Assembly: GCA_014898425.1 (NCBI GenBank)
Contig: RCSZ01000013.1
Coordinates: forward strand, 1-64,000
DNA from: Botryotinia globosa
Taxonomy: Eukaryota > Ascomycota > Leotiomycetes > Helotiales > Sclerotiniaceae
Direction: 5' to 3'
Length of the DNA stretch: 64,000 bases
The notes below the pieces were generated by a model. It worked only from the letters and a program-made list of their open reading frames with translations. It did no database searches and was not told where the DNA came from. A program made the translations under genes and the position numbers. Numbering within the stretch: position 1 is the first letter of the stretch; the number at the start of each line of letters is the position of its first letter. This document shows positions 48,392 through 60,184 of the stretch, one piece after another.

Positions 48392-50458
48392 TCAAATGAC
48401 TTCTTCCACTTTTATGATACTTGCACCATCGTCAAGTGCCAATTTCTTCTTCTTAAGAGATGCTGTTCTTGGATTCTTGGCCCGGAAGATATCATCCAGT
48501 TCTTCCAACCAATGTGCGGTGTCAGATTTATTCTCATTTTCCCGTTTAAATCATGAGGCCAACTTACAGTACGATTATTCGTCTCAGGAATGAAGAAATA
48601 AATCTCAAGCGCCTGTATTGGACACCAAAGCACAAAAACGAGATAGGTTTTCCACTTGATCTTCTCCAAAGCCACAGGATATGCGAACTGGTTCACGAGG
48701 GTCGCCTATCAAAGTCATTAGTTGCAACGACAAGACGGCATTGGTAATACAGAGATAACATACCTGCTGACACAGCAAAGTTGCTAAAGGCCAATCTTTT
48801 TGCCCTCATCTCGAAACTCAGGACTTCTACAGGGTATAATGCTTGCAACGGCGTAAAACCTACACTGAAAATCGCGTCGAAGAGAAAAATCATCGCCACA
48901 ACAGCAGAGCCACTGCTCTTGCTACCTGTGTTTGCGTTGATGGATGATGAAACTGTAGCTCCGATCCACACTATAGCGCATCCAATGTTTGCGAATAGAA
49001 GCAGAGGTCGACGACCTATTTTATCCACGAGGGAAGCACCGAACAAAGCCAAGTCAAGCTGCATGATGTTTGAACCTAGGTAGAGGTTCAGTTGTGTGAT
49101 GGAATCCGTAATTCCTGCTGTATCAAGAACAGCCGAAATGAAGTATGAAATTGGGCCTTTGCACGAAGTCAATACAATCAAATCGACCAAATGGACTAGA
49201 TTCCATACCATTGCCAGCCCACTGTCCAAATATAGCAATTGTGCAGTTACATGCCAAACGGTATCTTGAAGCTTTGTCTTTGAACAGTGCTCGATAATCC
49301 CACCATCGTTTGTCTGCTCCATCCAGTTCCAGATACTCTTCACATTCATGAAGCTGCATTTCAACCCAAATGCTATTTGGGTTTCCTTCTCCGTGGTATC
49401 GCGTAACCGTATTGCGTAAGCATTGCTTTTGCCTTGCCTCGCTGTCCATTCACATATTTCCAACGTGGACTCTCGGGAAGGGCCCATACTAGGATAATAC
49501 AAAGACCTGGAAACGCCATTTGTAGCCAGACTGGAACTTGCCAGGACCGGTTACCGGATAAGTCTGCACTTGCTCGTGCAGATCCTGAAGCAAGAATTGA
49601 GCCAACAAACCTTAGAATATGTTAGCATGAGATTTATGCGGTATCCGATGGAGATATAGGAGATCATCCACTTGAAGAGCCGGAATGATATTGTTTTGCG
49701 AGATGGACTAACCAAAAGGTATTATAAAACTAGAGGCGAGTCAGTCAAAATGTTCTATGTTTATTGTACTTGACTTACAGCAGTGACAACACCTCGGTGG
49801 GCAGGATGCGATGTTTCTACAACATACCTTATGTTGAGTTAGCCAATAATTCTGTCAGATTTTTCCGAGTACTGTTATTACTTACATTGGGCCTGCTGAT
49901 GCAACAATCCCTACACCCAATCCAAGCAGAAACCTGCCGCCCATGAACTGCCCGATAACATTACTCGAGTGAAGTGTGGTAGATTGGACTATAGTTCCCA
50001 GCACAATTGATGAAGCTCCGATATAGATTCCGACCTTTCTTCCCCAAGTGTCGATCGCCGGTCCGATAAAAGGAATAGCTACCACACTACCGATCGAATA
50101 CATAGAGGTGACGATTCCAGTCCAAGCACCATCGCTGGCCACGTTGCAGTACGTCCTAAATTGCTCCATTGCGAGAATAGAGTTGAAGATAGAGCCATCG
50201 AATCCATTGCAAGTGCTGCAAAAGAAAACCACTAGTGCACAAGCGTATAGTGTGAAGGATCGTCCTGACCACGTTTTGGGTGGCTCCTTCAACATTGCTT
50301 GCGCGAAAGCCTCATCGCCTTTCACCACTGTAACTTGGGTCACATGCTCTTCATCATTCTATGCTCGACTTGTCAGTTCTATCGTTCCTGTTAATTTGCC
50401 TTACAAAACCTACATGTTCTTCGTGTGTCCCCACGTATATCTTTTTATCCACAGACAT
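48392..50458 (-). pseudogene. Lactose-permease-type MFS sugar transporter, disabled by three lesions
   Basis: Eight exons can be placed: 50458-50414, 50358-49886, 49827-49779, 49729-49713, 49610-49209, 49156-48764, 48705-48568 and 48508-48392, with mostly consensus introns of 49-102 nt. An undamaged frame would encode about 539 aa, normal for fungal sugar MFS proteins. Visible motifs: STCNGFDGSIFNSI, DTWGRK, GRFLLGLGVGI, YVVETSHPAHRG, PESPRW, RYHGEGNPNS, DKRWWDYRALF, GQWAGNG/PISYFISAVL, DKIGRRPLLL, PVALEKIKWK and a C-terminal LEELDDIFRAKNPR. The lesions are a 13-nt tandem duplication near 49401-49419 that shifts the frame after PESPRW, one extra base just after the acceptor at 48706 (frame lost before LVNQFAYP), and a GG instead of AG at the last acceptor (48509-48510). 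The mix of an insertion, a duplication and a splice-site change is not RIP-like. Confidence 0.82.
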
Positions 50459-52749
50459 AGCGAAAATGGCGCCCTGAAAAGCAGCAAACTCTTAAAAGAA
50501 CGAATGTTTTGATGATCGCACACTTTTAAGGATTAGAAGTGGGTTCTTGAGTTCTTGCATATATGCGGCTAGTCTGATGTGACTCTAATCATGAAATAGA
50601 GCGTCTTGCATCGCAATTCACTATTTAACAAGGTGATTCGGATTCGCCTTCATATATTAGAAGGGAACCCTAATGCTTTATGTACAATCTCATTTATTCA
50701 TATGTTGCCAATCGAGCTCTTGGCTCAAGCTTTACGATGTGCAAGACACCAAGTACACAACAACTCAGACCGCCCAAAAGAAAACGGAACCAGTACTCTC
50801 CGCCTTCACTCGAGACACCGGAATGCATGAAGATCAAATGATTGTTCAAAGATACTACAAGGAAATTCGTTTTGCAAGGATTACTTTTCATGGCGGAGGC
50901 TTTACTCAATTGAGATTGAGGAGTAGCTGGGCGCCACCGGACCTCGCTTGCTTATAGGCTTAGTTATTGGAGAATATATCATGCGATCCGGGGTAACACT
51001 AATTGTGAATATTTGCCCAGCCCGTGTTTGATTTGCTCGTATGTCCTCATCCTATTCACGGAGGTACAAGGCCCGCATTGTGGTGATCTTGTGGGGAAGT
51101 AAGTCTTTCATGGTTCTAGATTTGTAGTGAAACACAATTCACATTCAAAGCTCTCGAAATTGTATTTCAGTTGCGTCATTGTTAGCAGCTATTTAAGTTT
51201 CCCCCAACATTCGTGGATAAAGGGAACCGAGAATTGGGAAAGCTTCTCGATCTTCGCGATTGGCTATCTCAACTGTGGGTTCTTACTGCTCTGAGGTTAT
51301 CTCGCAACACTTTAACCACCTTTGAAATGCGAGACTTTGCTCCATCAGCTCGACACTCGTTTTTGACTGGGAATCCACAATCGCGAACGAAATCTAGCTT
51401 TTTGTTCTTTTGCACAGATGCAGGATAAATGATGCTATTGGGTGGATGATTGCAGTGAGTGGCACTTTGCTAAGTATACTAGTATTCATGCCGCGAACGA
51501 AATAGATTCTATATCCAGATCCTTACAGTATTTCTTACAGCACCTTCCAAATTTTAATGAAATACTTTTTGATGTCCAAATCTGATTTAAAATCAACGAT
51601 ATTGCAGTCCGAATGCTAAATAGTCAATTAGCTTAGGCTTCAATATCGCCATTGGGCGAGTGAGTACTCCTCAAGACTCTACGCACAGTTTACTTTTTCA
51701 AACAGGGTTTCGAAAGCTTTTCTCGCTATCACAATAGTCAAAGTCAAGTTTTACAAGCTCTTGAGTTCAGTTATCTTTGAATGAACTCAATAGACAATCT
51801 CGCCGATGGTGGTTTCTCGATGCGTAAGGGCACAATCAAATATTCAGATCCTAGAAGTATCTAAATTATGCTCGTTTGATAATATGGCATATCAATACTA
51901 TGCTTTTGTTTTGTACTCAATCATTGCAATTTAATGGAGATGGGAATTGACTTCCCCGTCGCTCGCTCTGATTTAGGCAAAAACATAATGCTGGGGACTG
52001 TTCAGAAAGTCCGAATATTGAGGCTGCCAAAGGATGCAGATATTTAGTGACAGCTCCGCTTCACAATTGATATCGAATCGACTCGTTCAATCATTGTGAT
52101 ATCTTTCAAATTAACAAATGAGAATTTTGATCAACTAAGTTGTCGCCATCCCATCTCCCTACAACAATATTTCATCGTCTCAATATCAAATCTTTTGAAG
52201 TGTAGAAAATTTATGTTCGATATTGCCGACAATCGCACAAAAGTTGGGATGTTGAAATAACGCATCCTTTCCATGATTGGCAATGCAGAATGTACGGAGT
52301 CGATCTACGATACAGGGGTATCGGAGTACTGTGGTTATTGATGATGAGGGGGACCTTGGCTTTTCTACACATACAATTCATTTCATTTGGGTCGACAGAG
52401 TCATGAACGGGTGGCAAATATAGTGATACAATCTTCATTAATCATCAATTGCCAGGGCTCAAATTGCTTCTAATTTCTAGGCTTCATAGGATGTGGGTGG
52501 CCATGCGTACCAGATCATAGCCACGTGTAAGCTGTCATCTTTTATTGGACGGGGTATTCAAGGGGCGACATGACGGGTATCCGAATCCATACTTTCCTCC
52601 CTTCTTAGTACTAGTACCTGCAGCCAGCTGAAGAGTACCCCTCCTTGAAGATACGAGAATCGCACCACGAAAAAATACATATATATGTATAATTAAACTC
52701 ATTCTAACACCTTTTCAGCCTTCTACCCTTCATTAGAAACTCGACTTAT
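50459..52749. other. Divergent intergenic region between permease pseudogene and FAD oxidase
   Basis: About 2.3 kb of balanced composition. Overlapping frames near 50606-50957 and at 51213-51428 show no recognised domain. Near the oxidase start there is a TATA-like ACATATATATGTATAA (about 52677-52692), and CATTCTAACACCTTTTCAG (ending at about 52718) resembles a branch site plus acceptor, so the 5' UTR may contain an intron. Confidence 0.45.
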
Positions 52750-54617
52750 ATGATACATATGATGGCATCTCATCGGATTTTATTTCTTCTTATGCACTTG
52801 TTTTGCACATCATATGCGAAGGCTGTCCAAAAGACTAATTGTAGAGCGCTGCCTGAAGACCAATCATGGCCATCTGCAACGGAGTGGAACAATCTCAACA
52901 ATACCGTCAATGGTAGGCTAGTAGCTACGGTCCCTATCGCAAGCCCTTGCCATGAACCTAGCTACAATGCAATGGAATGTGCGTATCTACAAGCGAACTG
53001 GGCGAACCCAAGTCTGCAGTGAGTCTTTCGCAGCGTCATTTTCTATACCATTTGAAGTGTCTAATTAAAAATTCAGTTGGAACTCATCTTCCTCCTTGAT
53101 AGCTCCATACTTTGCGACACTCGGAAATGATAGCTGCGACCCTTTTTCTTCCGAACAGAGTCCTTGTCGTTTGGGAAACTTGGTTAATTATGCTGTCAAT
53201 GTGTCGACACCCAATGATGCCGTTGCTGCCATTCAATTCGCAAAGTATCATAACATCCGTTTTGTAATCCGGAATACTGGTCACGAGTAAGTTTCTTTTT
53301 CAGAAAAGTTCAATGCTATTCGTCAGCTAAAATTATGCAAGCTACTTGGGCAAGTCAACCGGTGCAGGTTCGTTAGCTGTTTGGACTCACAACTTGAAGA
53401 ATATATCATTTTCTGACTGGAAATCTGACTACTTTACCGGAAAGGCCATGAAGATCGGTGCTGGCATCCAAGGGTTTGAAGCATTAGAGGCTGCTCATGA
53501 TGCAGGCTTTGTAACAGTAGGTGGTGAATGTTCTACAGTTGGAATCGCAGGAGGCTACACACAAGGGGGTGGCCATTCGGCACTCTCTAGCAATTTTGGT
53601 ATGGGTGCCGATCAAGCGCTTTCCTGGGAAGTTGTAACGGCCAGTGGCGACGTAGTCACTGCCTCACGAACCGAAAACAAAGACCTTTATTGGGCTTTAG
53701 GTGGCGGCGGTGGTGGTACATACGGAGTAATCATATCTCTAACCGTGAGAGTATATCCTGATAATGTAGTCAGTGGTGCTTCTTTAGCATTTTCGGCAAC
53801 CGGCGGCAACACGAGTACTGAAACTTTCTGGAAAGGTGTTGAAGCCTTTCATACTTATCTTCCTGGGATGGTCGATGCAGGAACTATGGTTGGCTATGGG
53901 GCTTCGTCTTCAATTTTTCGAATTATTGGTATGACGGCATATAACAAGACCAAAGCTGACGTCCAAGCTCTTTTGGCCGATTTCACCGACAAACTCACAG
54001 CTCTTGGTATCAATTTCACAGTCGCATACACACAGAACCCAACATATCTTGATCACTATAACCAATATCTTGGGCCCCTTCCTTATGGACCTTGGGGTGG
54101 ACCAGGAGTCAATACCGGTGGTGGCAGGTTGATATCAAGAAGCGTCGTCCAGGAGAATAACAAAGCTTACGTTGCAACAATTCGTAATGTTACAAATGCG
54201 GGCATACCTTATACAGGCGTAGCTCTGAACGTCTCATCTCCTTACGTTACATCTACTGTCGATAATGCTTTACTCCCAGCTTGGCGCGATGCCCTCATCC
54301 ATGTCATCTTGACCACACCATGGAACTATTCTGCGTCAATATCTGAGATAGTAGCTGCTCAATATCATATGATCAATGAAATCATCCCTCAATTCGAAGT
54401 GCTCACTCCCGGGGGAGGAAGTTATTTGAATGAAGGTAATTTCAGACAGCCAAACTGGCAGCAAACTTTCTATGGGAAGAATTACCGCAAATTATTAGGA
54501 ATAAAAAATAAGTGGGATCCAGATCAATTGTTTTACGCAACAACTGCAGTAGGCAGTGAGGAATGGAGTGTAGCAGCTGATGGGAGAATGTGTAGGACAA
54601 GTAACACGACTATCTGA
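52750..54617 (+). CDS. Secreted BBE-type FAD-linked oxidase (VAO/PCMH fold)
   Basis: Three exons: 52750-53018, 53077-53286 and 53342-54617. The introns are 58 and 55 nt (GTGAGT...TTCAG, GTAAGT...GCAAG), and the predicted protein has 584 aa. A hydrophobic signal peptide lies in the first 25 or so residues (ILFLLMHLFCTSYAKA); the start may be Met1, Met4 or Met5. The FAD domain has VIRNTGH with His159, the usual histidyl-FAD residue, and VGGECSTVGIAGGYTQGGGH with Cys223, the second covalent FAD link. The C-terminal BBE segment (SYLNEGNFRQPNWQQTFYG, LLGIKNKWDP) is complete. There are several N-glycosylation sequons. Such enzymes oxidise oligosaccharides, alcohols or secondary-metabolite intermediates with O2; the substrate here is unknown. 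It is divergent from the dead sugar permease, so an oligosaccharide substrate is a reasonable guess. Confidence 0.92.
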
Positions 54618-55004
54618 GTGCTAACCCTGCCGAGTGTTGGCAAGAGGGTTATGCTTATTACGAATTAGGTGACACCCGAGCCGAGCTATTTCTAAGCTCT
54701 AAACAAAAAACATGCATGCAGCAAAGAAGCATTTTATAGCTATTTTCCTTTGAAAGGGAAAATTTTTGACTTTGAATCATGCAACTAGCCAGACCGGTGG
54801 TATCTTCAATTCTAACATCATCTTAACTACTAAGTCTAAGTGAAAAGTCACAGCACTCGACAATTGCAATCGAGTGCAGTATATTCAGTTTGATTAATCA
54901 TTAAATATTCCATTATTTCGTTTTGTGGTATCAAAAGTCTCTCGAGTTAAGTTCCCATGGTCATGATTTCCTATTCTTCTGGTCAGCAAGCCCTCGTGTA
55001 TTTA
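54618..55004. other. Intergenic region between two converging genes
   Basis: About 390 bp containing the 3' UTRs of the oxidase and the Ras-like gene. It includes AATCGAGTGC/GCACTCGACAATTG inverted words near 54855-54880. No gene seen. Confidence 0.4.
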
Positions 55005-55759
55005 TCAAGTGCGATGAAACATCCATACCACACATCTCTTCAAAACTCTCTTCACAACCCCATTTTTTTTTCTTTCTCTTTCCTCCCTTTCATCGTCTTC
55101 TTTTCTCCGTCTCGCAACTCTTAATATCTGCTCCTGTTCGCGCCCAATCATAATCTTTCTAATCAAATTCTCAATTAGAACGTCACAATTCTCGCCTTCT
55201 TTTGCAGAGCATTCTGAGAACCCGCAATTTAGCCTTTCGGCTAATGCCTTCCCATCTTCAGTCTTGACACGTCTTTTTTCCCACATATCACTCATTGTCC
55301 CGACTACTTCCACATACAACCCCTTTTTTTCTGGAACCTTCACATGTTTCACAAGAGTCCAAAGGGCTTCTAGAACAGAGAACGATTCAGGAGAACAGAT
55401 TGAATACATCAATATTATCCCATCCGCGTCTCTAATCAGTGGCTCAAACAAACCGAAATATCGACCATCATAATCCAATTCCATAATATCTACGATACAT
55501 TGTTCGGAATCGATAGTGATGCATGTTCGGTGACTATCTTCGGGAGTTGGATCGAAGGGATCATTTGACACACGGAAATCATTGTAAACAATCTATCCTT
55601 CTGTCAACTCCCCCTCTCATGAAGTCTCAAAGATTCGGGCCTTACCTTGTTCTTCATGCTAGCTTTCCCAGACCCACAATTTCCCAAGAACAAAATGTTG
55701 TATTGTCTTTTCCTAGGCGCCGGCCTGGAAGATACCCGATTATGTTGTGGTCGATTCAT
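55005..55759 (-). CDS. Atypical Ras-like small GTPase family protein
   Basis: Two exons, 55759-55646 and 55592-55005, with a 53-nt intron in phase 0 (GTAAGG...GATAG); 233 aa. Small GTPases switch between GDP and GTP forms to control signalling. The fold is recognisable: NILFLGNCGSGKAS (P-loop, residues 26-34), DPFDPTPEDSHR (switch I, Thr54 conserved), DADGIILMYSICSPESF and the ECSAK motif. Key residues differ from Ras: Ala33 replaces the P-loop Ser/Thr that binds Mg2+, Arg82 replaces Gln61 (LDYDGR for LDTAGQ), and TMSD replaces NKxD. The C-terminus is highly charged (ARRRKEDDEREERERKK) and has no CaaX lipidation motif in this model; a GTATGG donor just before the end could allow another last exon. 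It is probably a divergent, possibly nucleotide-independent family member. Confidence 0.78.
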
Positions 55760-55847
55760 TTTCGACTTGAGATCTAGAGCCGGCCAGTCTTAAGTTTAAA
55801 TTTTCTACATATAATCAAATTGCACGGCGAGATTCATTATCTATTTA

Positions 55848-56663
55848 AGTCAACCATCCTACTTTCGGGCCACCCCTGTTTCGGGCCACCTTTTTACACC
55901 AAAAATCACTTTTTTAATCTATTAATATCTTTATCAATATTGAATATAATTTAATAAAAATTTAAATTTATATAATTCAAATCATTCCAAATCTATTTTG
56001 AAATTTTTAGATTTTTAGGATTTTTTTGGATCGATTTCTAAAGCTTCGAAATATCGATTTTTAATTATATACAAATTACATACAAATCTAAAATTTCATA
56101 AAATCTATAATAACTTTTAAAGGAAAATAACTAAAAATAAATTATAAATTTTTATTATAAATTTATAAAATATTTAATTTGAAAGATCTTAAAAAAATAG
56201 AAAATTCCTTATAAATAAATATTTAAAAGAGTACCCTCAAAATTACAAGGATTATTTATATTATTCTTAATTTATTATATACTATATCTCTATATTTATT
56301 CATTTTTTTGAATTTTTTTTTGAATTTCTATATAGATTTAGATTTGAATTTTTCAAAAAAATATATAATCTTCTTTTAATAATTATTATTAAAAAGTTAT
56401 TAAAGATTTTATAAAATTTTAAATTTGTATATAATTTATATATAAATTGAAAATCGATATTTTGAAGCTTTAGAAATCGATCCATAAAAATCCTAAAATT
56501 CTAAAAATTTTAATATAAGTTTAAAATAATTTATATTATATAAATATAAATTTTTATTAAATTATATTCAATATTGATAGAAATATTGATAAACTAAAAA
56601 AGTGATTTTTGGTGTAAAAGAATAACCCGAAACAGAAATAGCCCGAAAATAGGGTGATCGATT
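55848..56663. mobile_element. Foldback MITE, complete copy (816 bp)
   Basis: Left AGTCAACCATCCTACTTTCG with GGGCCACCCCTG and right (other strand) AATCGATCACCCTATTTTCG, flanked by TA (55846-55847, 56664-56665). Long inverted arms and centre as in the other copies. The left end is nearly unmutated while the right carries G-to-A changes. It lies 89 bp upstream of the Ras-like gene start, so it may overlap that promoter. Confidence 0.87.
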
Positions 56664-56844
56664 TAATATCTACAATATCCATACCAAAGAATTTCTATAA
56701 ATAAATCCATAAACATAGTATCATGGCTATAGGGTTTGTAATTAACGTTGCATTTACATGTGGGTGTGGGTGCTGGTAAATGGGGGCATAGCTATAATTC
56801 CTTCTCGTATTAGTACTTCAACAATTGTTCTTGCATATATCATA

Positions 56845-57684
56845 CAGTAAAACCTCTCTATAAGTATATCGGTTTTTATAGTCTTTTTTAAGGATATATA
56901 GAGGTATCTGTATATAGAGGTTTATGAGTAAAAATAGGAATTAATGATTAAAATAAAAGTTTAATAAATATTATTGAATAATAGAAAGCTTGTATTTATA
57001 TAATGTCTTTTTTTAAATAAAAAATTCAAAAGTATTTTAAAATTAATATTATTATTAACCCTTTAAGGTTCGAATAAATCTAGCTTTTTTAATATTTCTA
57101 TAACTTGTTTATATTATATATATATACATAAAAGGCTTTTGATTTCTAATATTACTTTCAATTTTCCTTTTAATTATTGTCACGTGCATAGAACCAATAC
57201 GCATGGAACCAATAGAAATTGTAAGCTTTACTACTACGCTACACACGCAATCTGATCAAAAGGCACAGTATCAGGGATTAAACCTGAAAGCTTACTACTA
57301 TATATATATCCTAACAATTATATTATAAATTGCTAAGATTTAGAATAAATATTATATTCAAAATTATTTAAATAATTATAATATTAATATCACTGATATC
57401 GATATTATTGAATAAATAATAGATTGAAGAAAAAATGCTAAAGAAATTAAATATAAAAATTAAAAATGCTAAAAAAAAAATTAAAAAATGAGGTCAAAGC
57501 GAGCTATTTAATTGGTCTGCTTAGTATACATGTGATCTTAGGATCAAGAAATATAAGGATATCCTAATAAAGAGGTTCTAAGAATATAGGTCATTTTTAG
57601 GCCTAAAACATTTTGGGACCTAAAAAAAGTAAGGATAATAGAGGTTATCCTTATAGGGGGGATCCTTATAGAGAGGTTTTGCTG
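56845..57684. mobile_element. MITE with CAGTAAAACCTCTCTATAAG ends (840 bp), with nested LTR fragment
   Basis: Left CAGTAAAACCTCTCTATAAG and right, on the other strand, CAGCAAAACCTCTCTATAAG, with TA duplicated on both sides (56843-56844, 57685-57686). The CAGTxxAACC-type end and TA target fit the Tc1/mariner-pogo superfamily. The interior contains an inverted copia-type LTR fragment (about 57180-57316; reverse strand begins TGTTAGGATATATATA) related to 42463 and 42883. No ORF. Confidence 0.82.
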
Positions 57685-57686
57685 TA

Positions 57687-58847
57687 TCTATCTTTGGATC
57701 TTTATATTGACAGACTAACAGCATGTCAGTATCAGTCTTAGGGTGCCGGGAACGGTTTCATTTTTCACATACTTCTTCATGCCAGGGCTATTTCATACAC
57801 AGCTCTACCGCATTTCCGGCCCTTAGGACGGCCTATTGATGGCACGGACTTTCCAATTCCCCGTGCGGAGGCTAGCGTCATTGTATTTAGACTCATATGG
57901 TTTTTATTTTTAGTTCTACTCCGTAGAGATTTTGTATTGCTAGTGTATTAATACTGCACTAATTGTGCAACATTATGTAGAAAGTCGGTTGGACTGACAA
58001 CTGGCTGTAACAGATTGAGAAATTTCTGAATCGGAGTTGATTTTTACTTGCAATATTAATTCGGAATGTTTATTAATATCTGTTCTGGCTAGTCGTTGTC
58101 GATAAAGACTTTATGGTATTGTTATAAGATGAGGACTTCTTTTTTATCTTTGCTTCTCAAAATTCGAAACAGGTGCGTTCAATTATAATGTGCAACAACT
58201 GACCAGTTTCTTCCAATCCCCCGCCCCCGAAAAAAAACCAGTGCGGTCGTATTCCAAGTGGCCTGATGCCTAAATGATGATTTTTTCCTCAGCAGTCACA
58301 GCCAGATTGAGTGACTATTCAAGGCGGCTTTAAGATTCCAGAGCGAAATTCGATGGCGAGAGGATTTGAATCATCAATTGATCTACATCTTCTTCACATA
58401 TATTCGTCCTAATTACGATGTTCGTCTCTAATCCGAATGTATTAATGGAATATCGCTAGGTTTGATAGAAAGGAGTTTCCATATCCAATTGCCTACTCTG
58501 GCATGCACTTATCTCGAGTTCTTCGATACACAGTTCCAGTTCCTACTTCAAAGAACACTCGTCCGAATTGTTGCACATGGTGTCTGCTCTCAAGTCGACC
58601 ACTGGTCACCAACTGGAACTATTGGAATTTGACGACTCCAGATGCGTTTTCTCCCCCCAAAACCAGTTCACATGTGGTACGATATTGATTTTTTTGACGA
58701 CCTCTGATAGTCGACTACGTTGCTGCCTAGTTTGTTAAAGTTCATGACTTCGTAGATAAACCTCGTCTCCGCAAGTAAAGATACACTTGAAAGACCAAAA
58801 GTCAAAACCTATCGAATTCCGAGCCTTCGATTTCAAACACTGCAGGT
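57687..58847. other. Intergenic, balanced composition
   Basis: About 1.16 kb upstream of the hypothetical gene. One frame, 58503-58688, has no recognised domain. AACACTGCAG just before the ATG at 58848 looks like a splice acceptor, so an upstream exon is possible but could not be placed. Confidence 0.4.
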
Positions 58848-59936
58848 ATGGAGAAACGATATGTCAATTGGACGGAGTTGGAGATCAAATATCCCCGTCG
58901 TTACGCCCCAAAATCTGGCTATAAGGCAAGGCCGAATATCTGCTGTGGACTATCTCAGGGTCTGAATGTCGACGTCAAAGAGTGGTGCAAAAATCATCCA
59001 GAGACACTAATTATTGATGGCGAACTCAAAAAGTTAATAGCTCGAGAGCCTTGGGAACGAACTGCTATAGCCGTTGAAGATTATTACACACATGATGGCT
59101 ACTCGAAAGTTCATCCCGAAGCAGGGCCAGCAGCGAAGCGTTTGAATCTAGTCGACGCCGTTCCCAGGTATACCAAAGAGACTGAACCGTCAATATACCC
59201 ACCAAAGCTTGATTTGAAAATAAAGACAATGATTGAAGGCAAAGTTGGCGAAATTAATTGGGATAATATCCTGAAGATATGTCGTGAGCTTGGTGATTCA
59301 GACTATCCCTATGTATATAGGTGCTTCTTGTATCGGTATAAAAAGCATCTGAAGGGTGTAAAGATTGAAGAGCTAGAAAAGCGAGCCAAGAATTTAGAGA
59401 AGCTACAAAATGTGTCAGATCGCCTGGCACCACAACCATCTGATAGGGGACCTTCTTCCACCAAGCAGGAAGTGGGAAGGCCACTACGCACAACTGAACG
59501 TCGAGACAGTGATACCCACATTTCTAAAGGAACAGATGGGCGAGATCAAAGCAATAAAGGGGAGTCTTCCAAGAACCATCAAGATCTTCCAGTGCCAAAA
59601 TTATCCGCGGGATCTCTTTCGGGTAGCAGACGAGAAGAAAAAAGACCAGTACGCGCAACTAAAAAACAAGCTGAGGCCAGCAAGACTTCCACAGTGGTGA
59701 CCGAGCGCGCCGATATTGGGAGAGATCGCCAACATGATAAAACGAGTCAGCCACTGGCTCCTGCTGGTGGTTCAGGCAACGATCAACAAAGGCCTGCAGC
59801 GAAAACTGAAGCACGATATCCGCGACAAGAAAGCCAAAGAAAACGTGAAGAGAATCGAATGCCTCGAGAATCTATCGTCAAGCGTGGTAAATCAAGGGAT
59901 CAGTACAGAGAACGCGAAGATTTCGGACCCGATTGA
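58848..59936 (+). CDS. Hypothetical protein (362 aa), structured N-terminus and charged low-complexity tail
   Basis: An open frame of 362 codons from ATG 58848. Residues 1-190 look folded, with aromatic and Cys residues (CCGLSQGLNVDVKEWCKNHP; LKIKTMIEGKVGEINWDNIL; PYVYRCFLYRYKKHLKG). From about residue 190 the protein is Arg/Lys/Glu/Ser-rich and probably disordered. I recognise no family. Just after the stop, a second frame carries coding-like text (PIELEEGEIDQRKIKRTG, up to 60084) and a third frame continues (ENRVPPSMRERELWFKSM, up to 60184), so the true C-terminus may have been lost through frameshifts. It may be an effector-like or chromatin-associated protein; there is no direct evidence for either. 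Confidence 0.5.
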   Translation: MEKRYVNWTELEIKYPRRYAPKSGYKARPNICCGLSQGLNVDVKEWCKNHPETLIIDGELKKLIAREPWERTAIAVEDYYTHDGYSKVHPEAGPAAKRLNLVDAVPRYTKETEPSIYPPKLDLKIKTMIEGKVGEINWDNILKICRELGDSDYPYVYRCFLYRYKKHLKGVKIEELEKRAKNLEKLQNVSDRLAPQPSDRGPSSTKQEVGRPLRTTERRDSDTHISKGTDGRDQSNKGESSKNHQDLPVPKLSAGSLSGSRREEKRPVRATKKQAEASKTSTVVTERADIGRDRQHDKTSQPLAPAGGSGNDQQRPAAKTEARYPRQESQRKREENRMPRESIVKRGKSRDQYREREDFGPD

Positions 59937-60184
59937 GCTTGAGGAAGGAGAGATTGATCAAAGAAAGATTAAACGTACTGGTACTGGAAGATCTCACAAA
60001 CAAGGTGCCAGGGACAGTCGTCGTGAAAAAAATGCCGAGAATTGCCGAAAGCAGGAACGGCAGAACATTTTCGATCACAGATGAAGAAAATAGGGTTCCT
60101 CCTTCTATGAGAGAAAGGGAACTATGGTTCAAATCTATGGTAGGGCATACATGGCTATTTGAAATAATCATTGAGGAAGTTTAA

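Noticed and set aside
59410..60084. Dual-coding overlap in the hypothetical gene (frames 59410-59700 and 59716-60084)
   Set aside because: The part before 59936 is a frame shadow of low-complexity charged sequence; only the text after about 59930 looks coding, and this is better explained by a frameshift.
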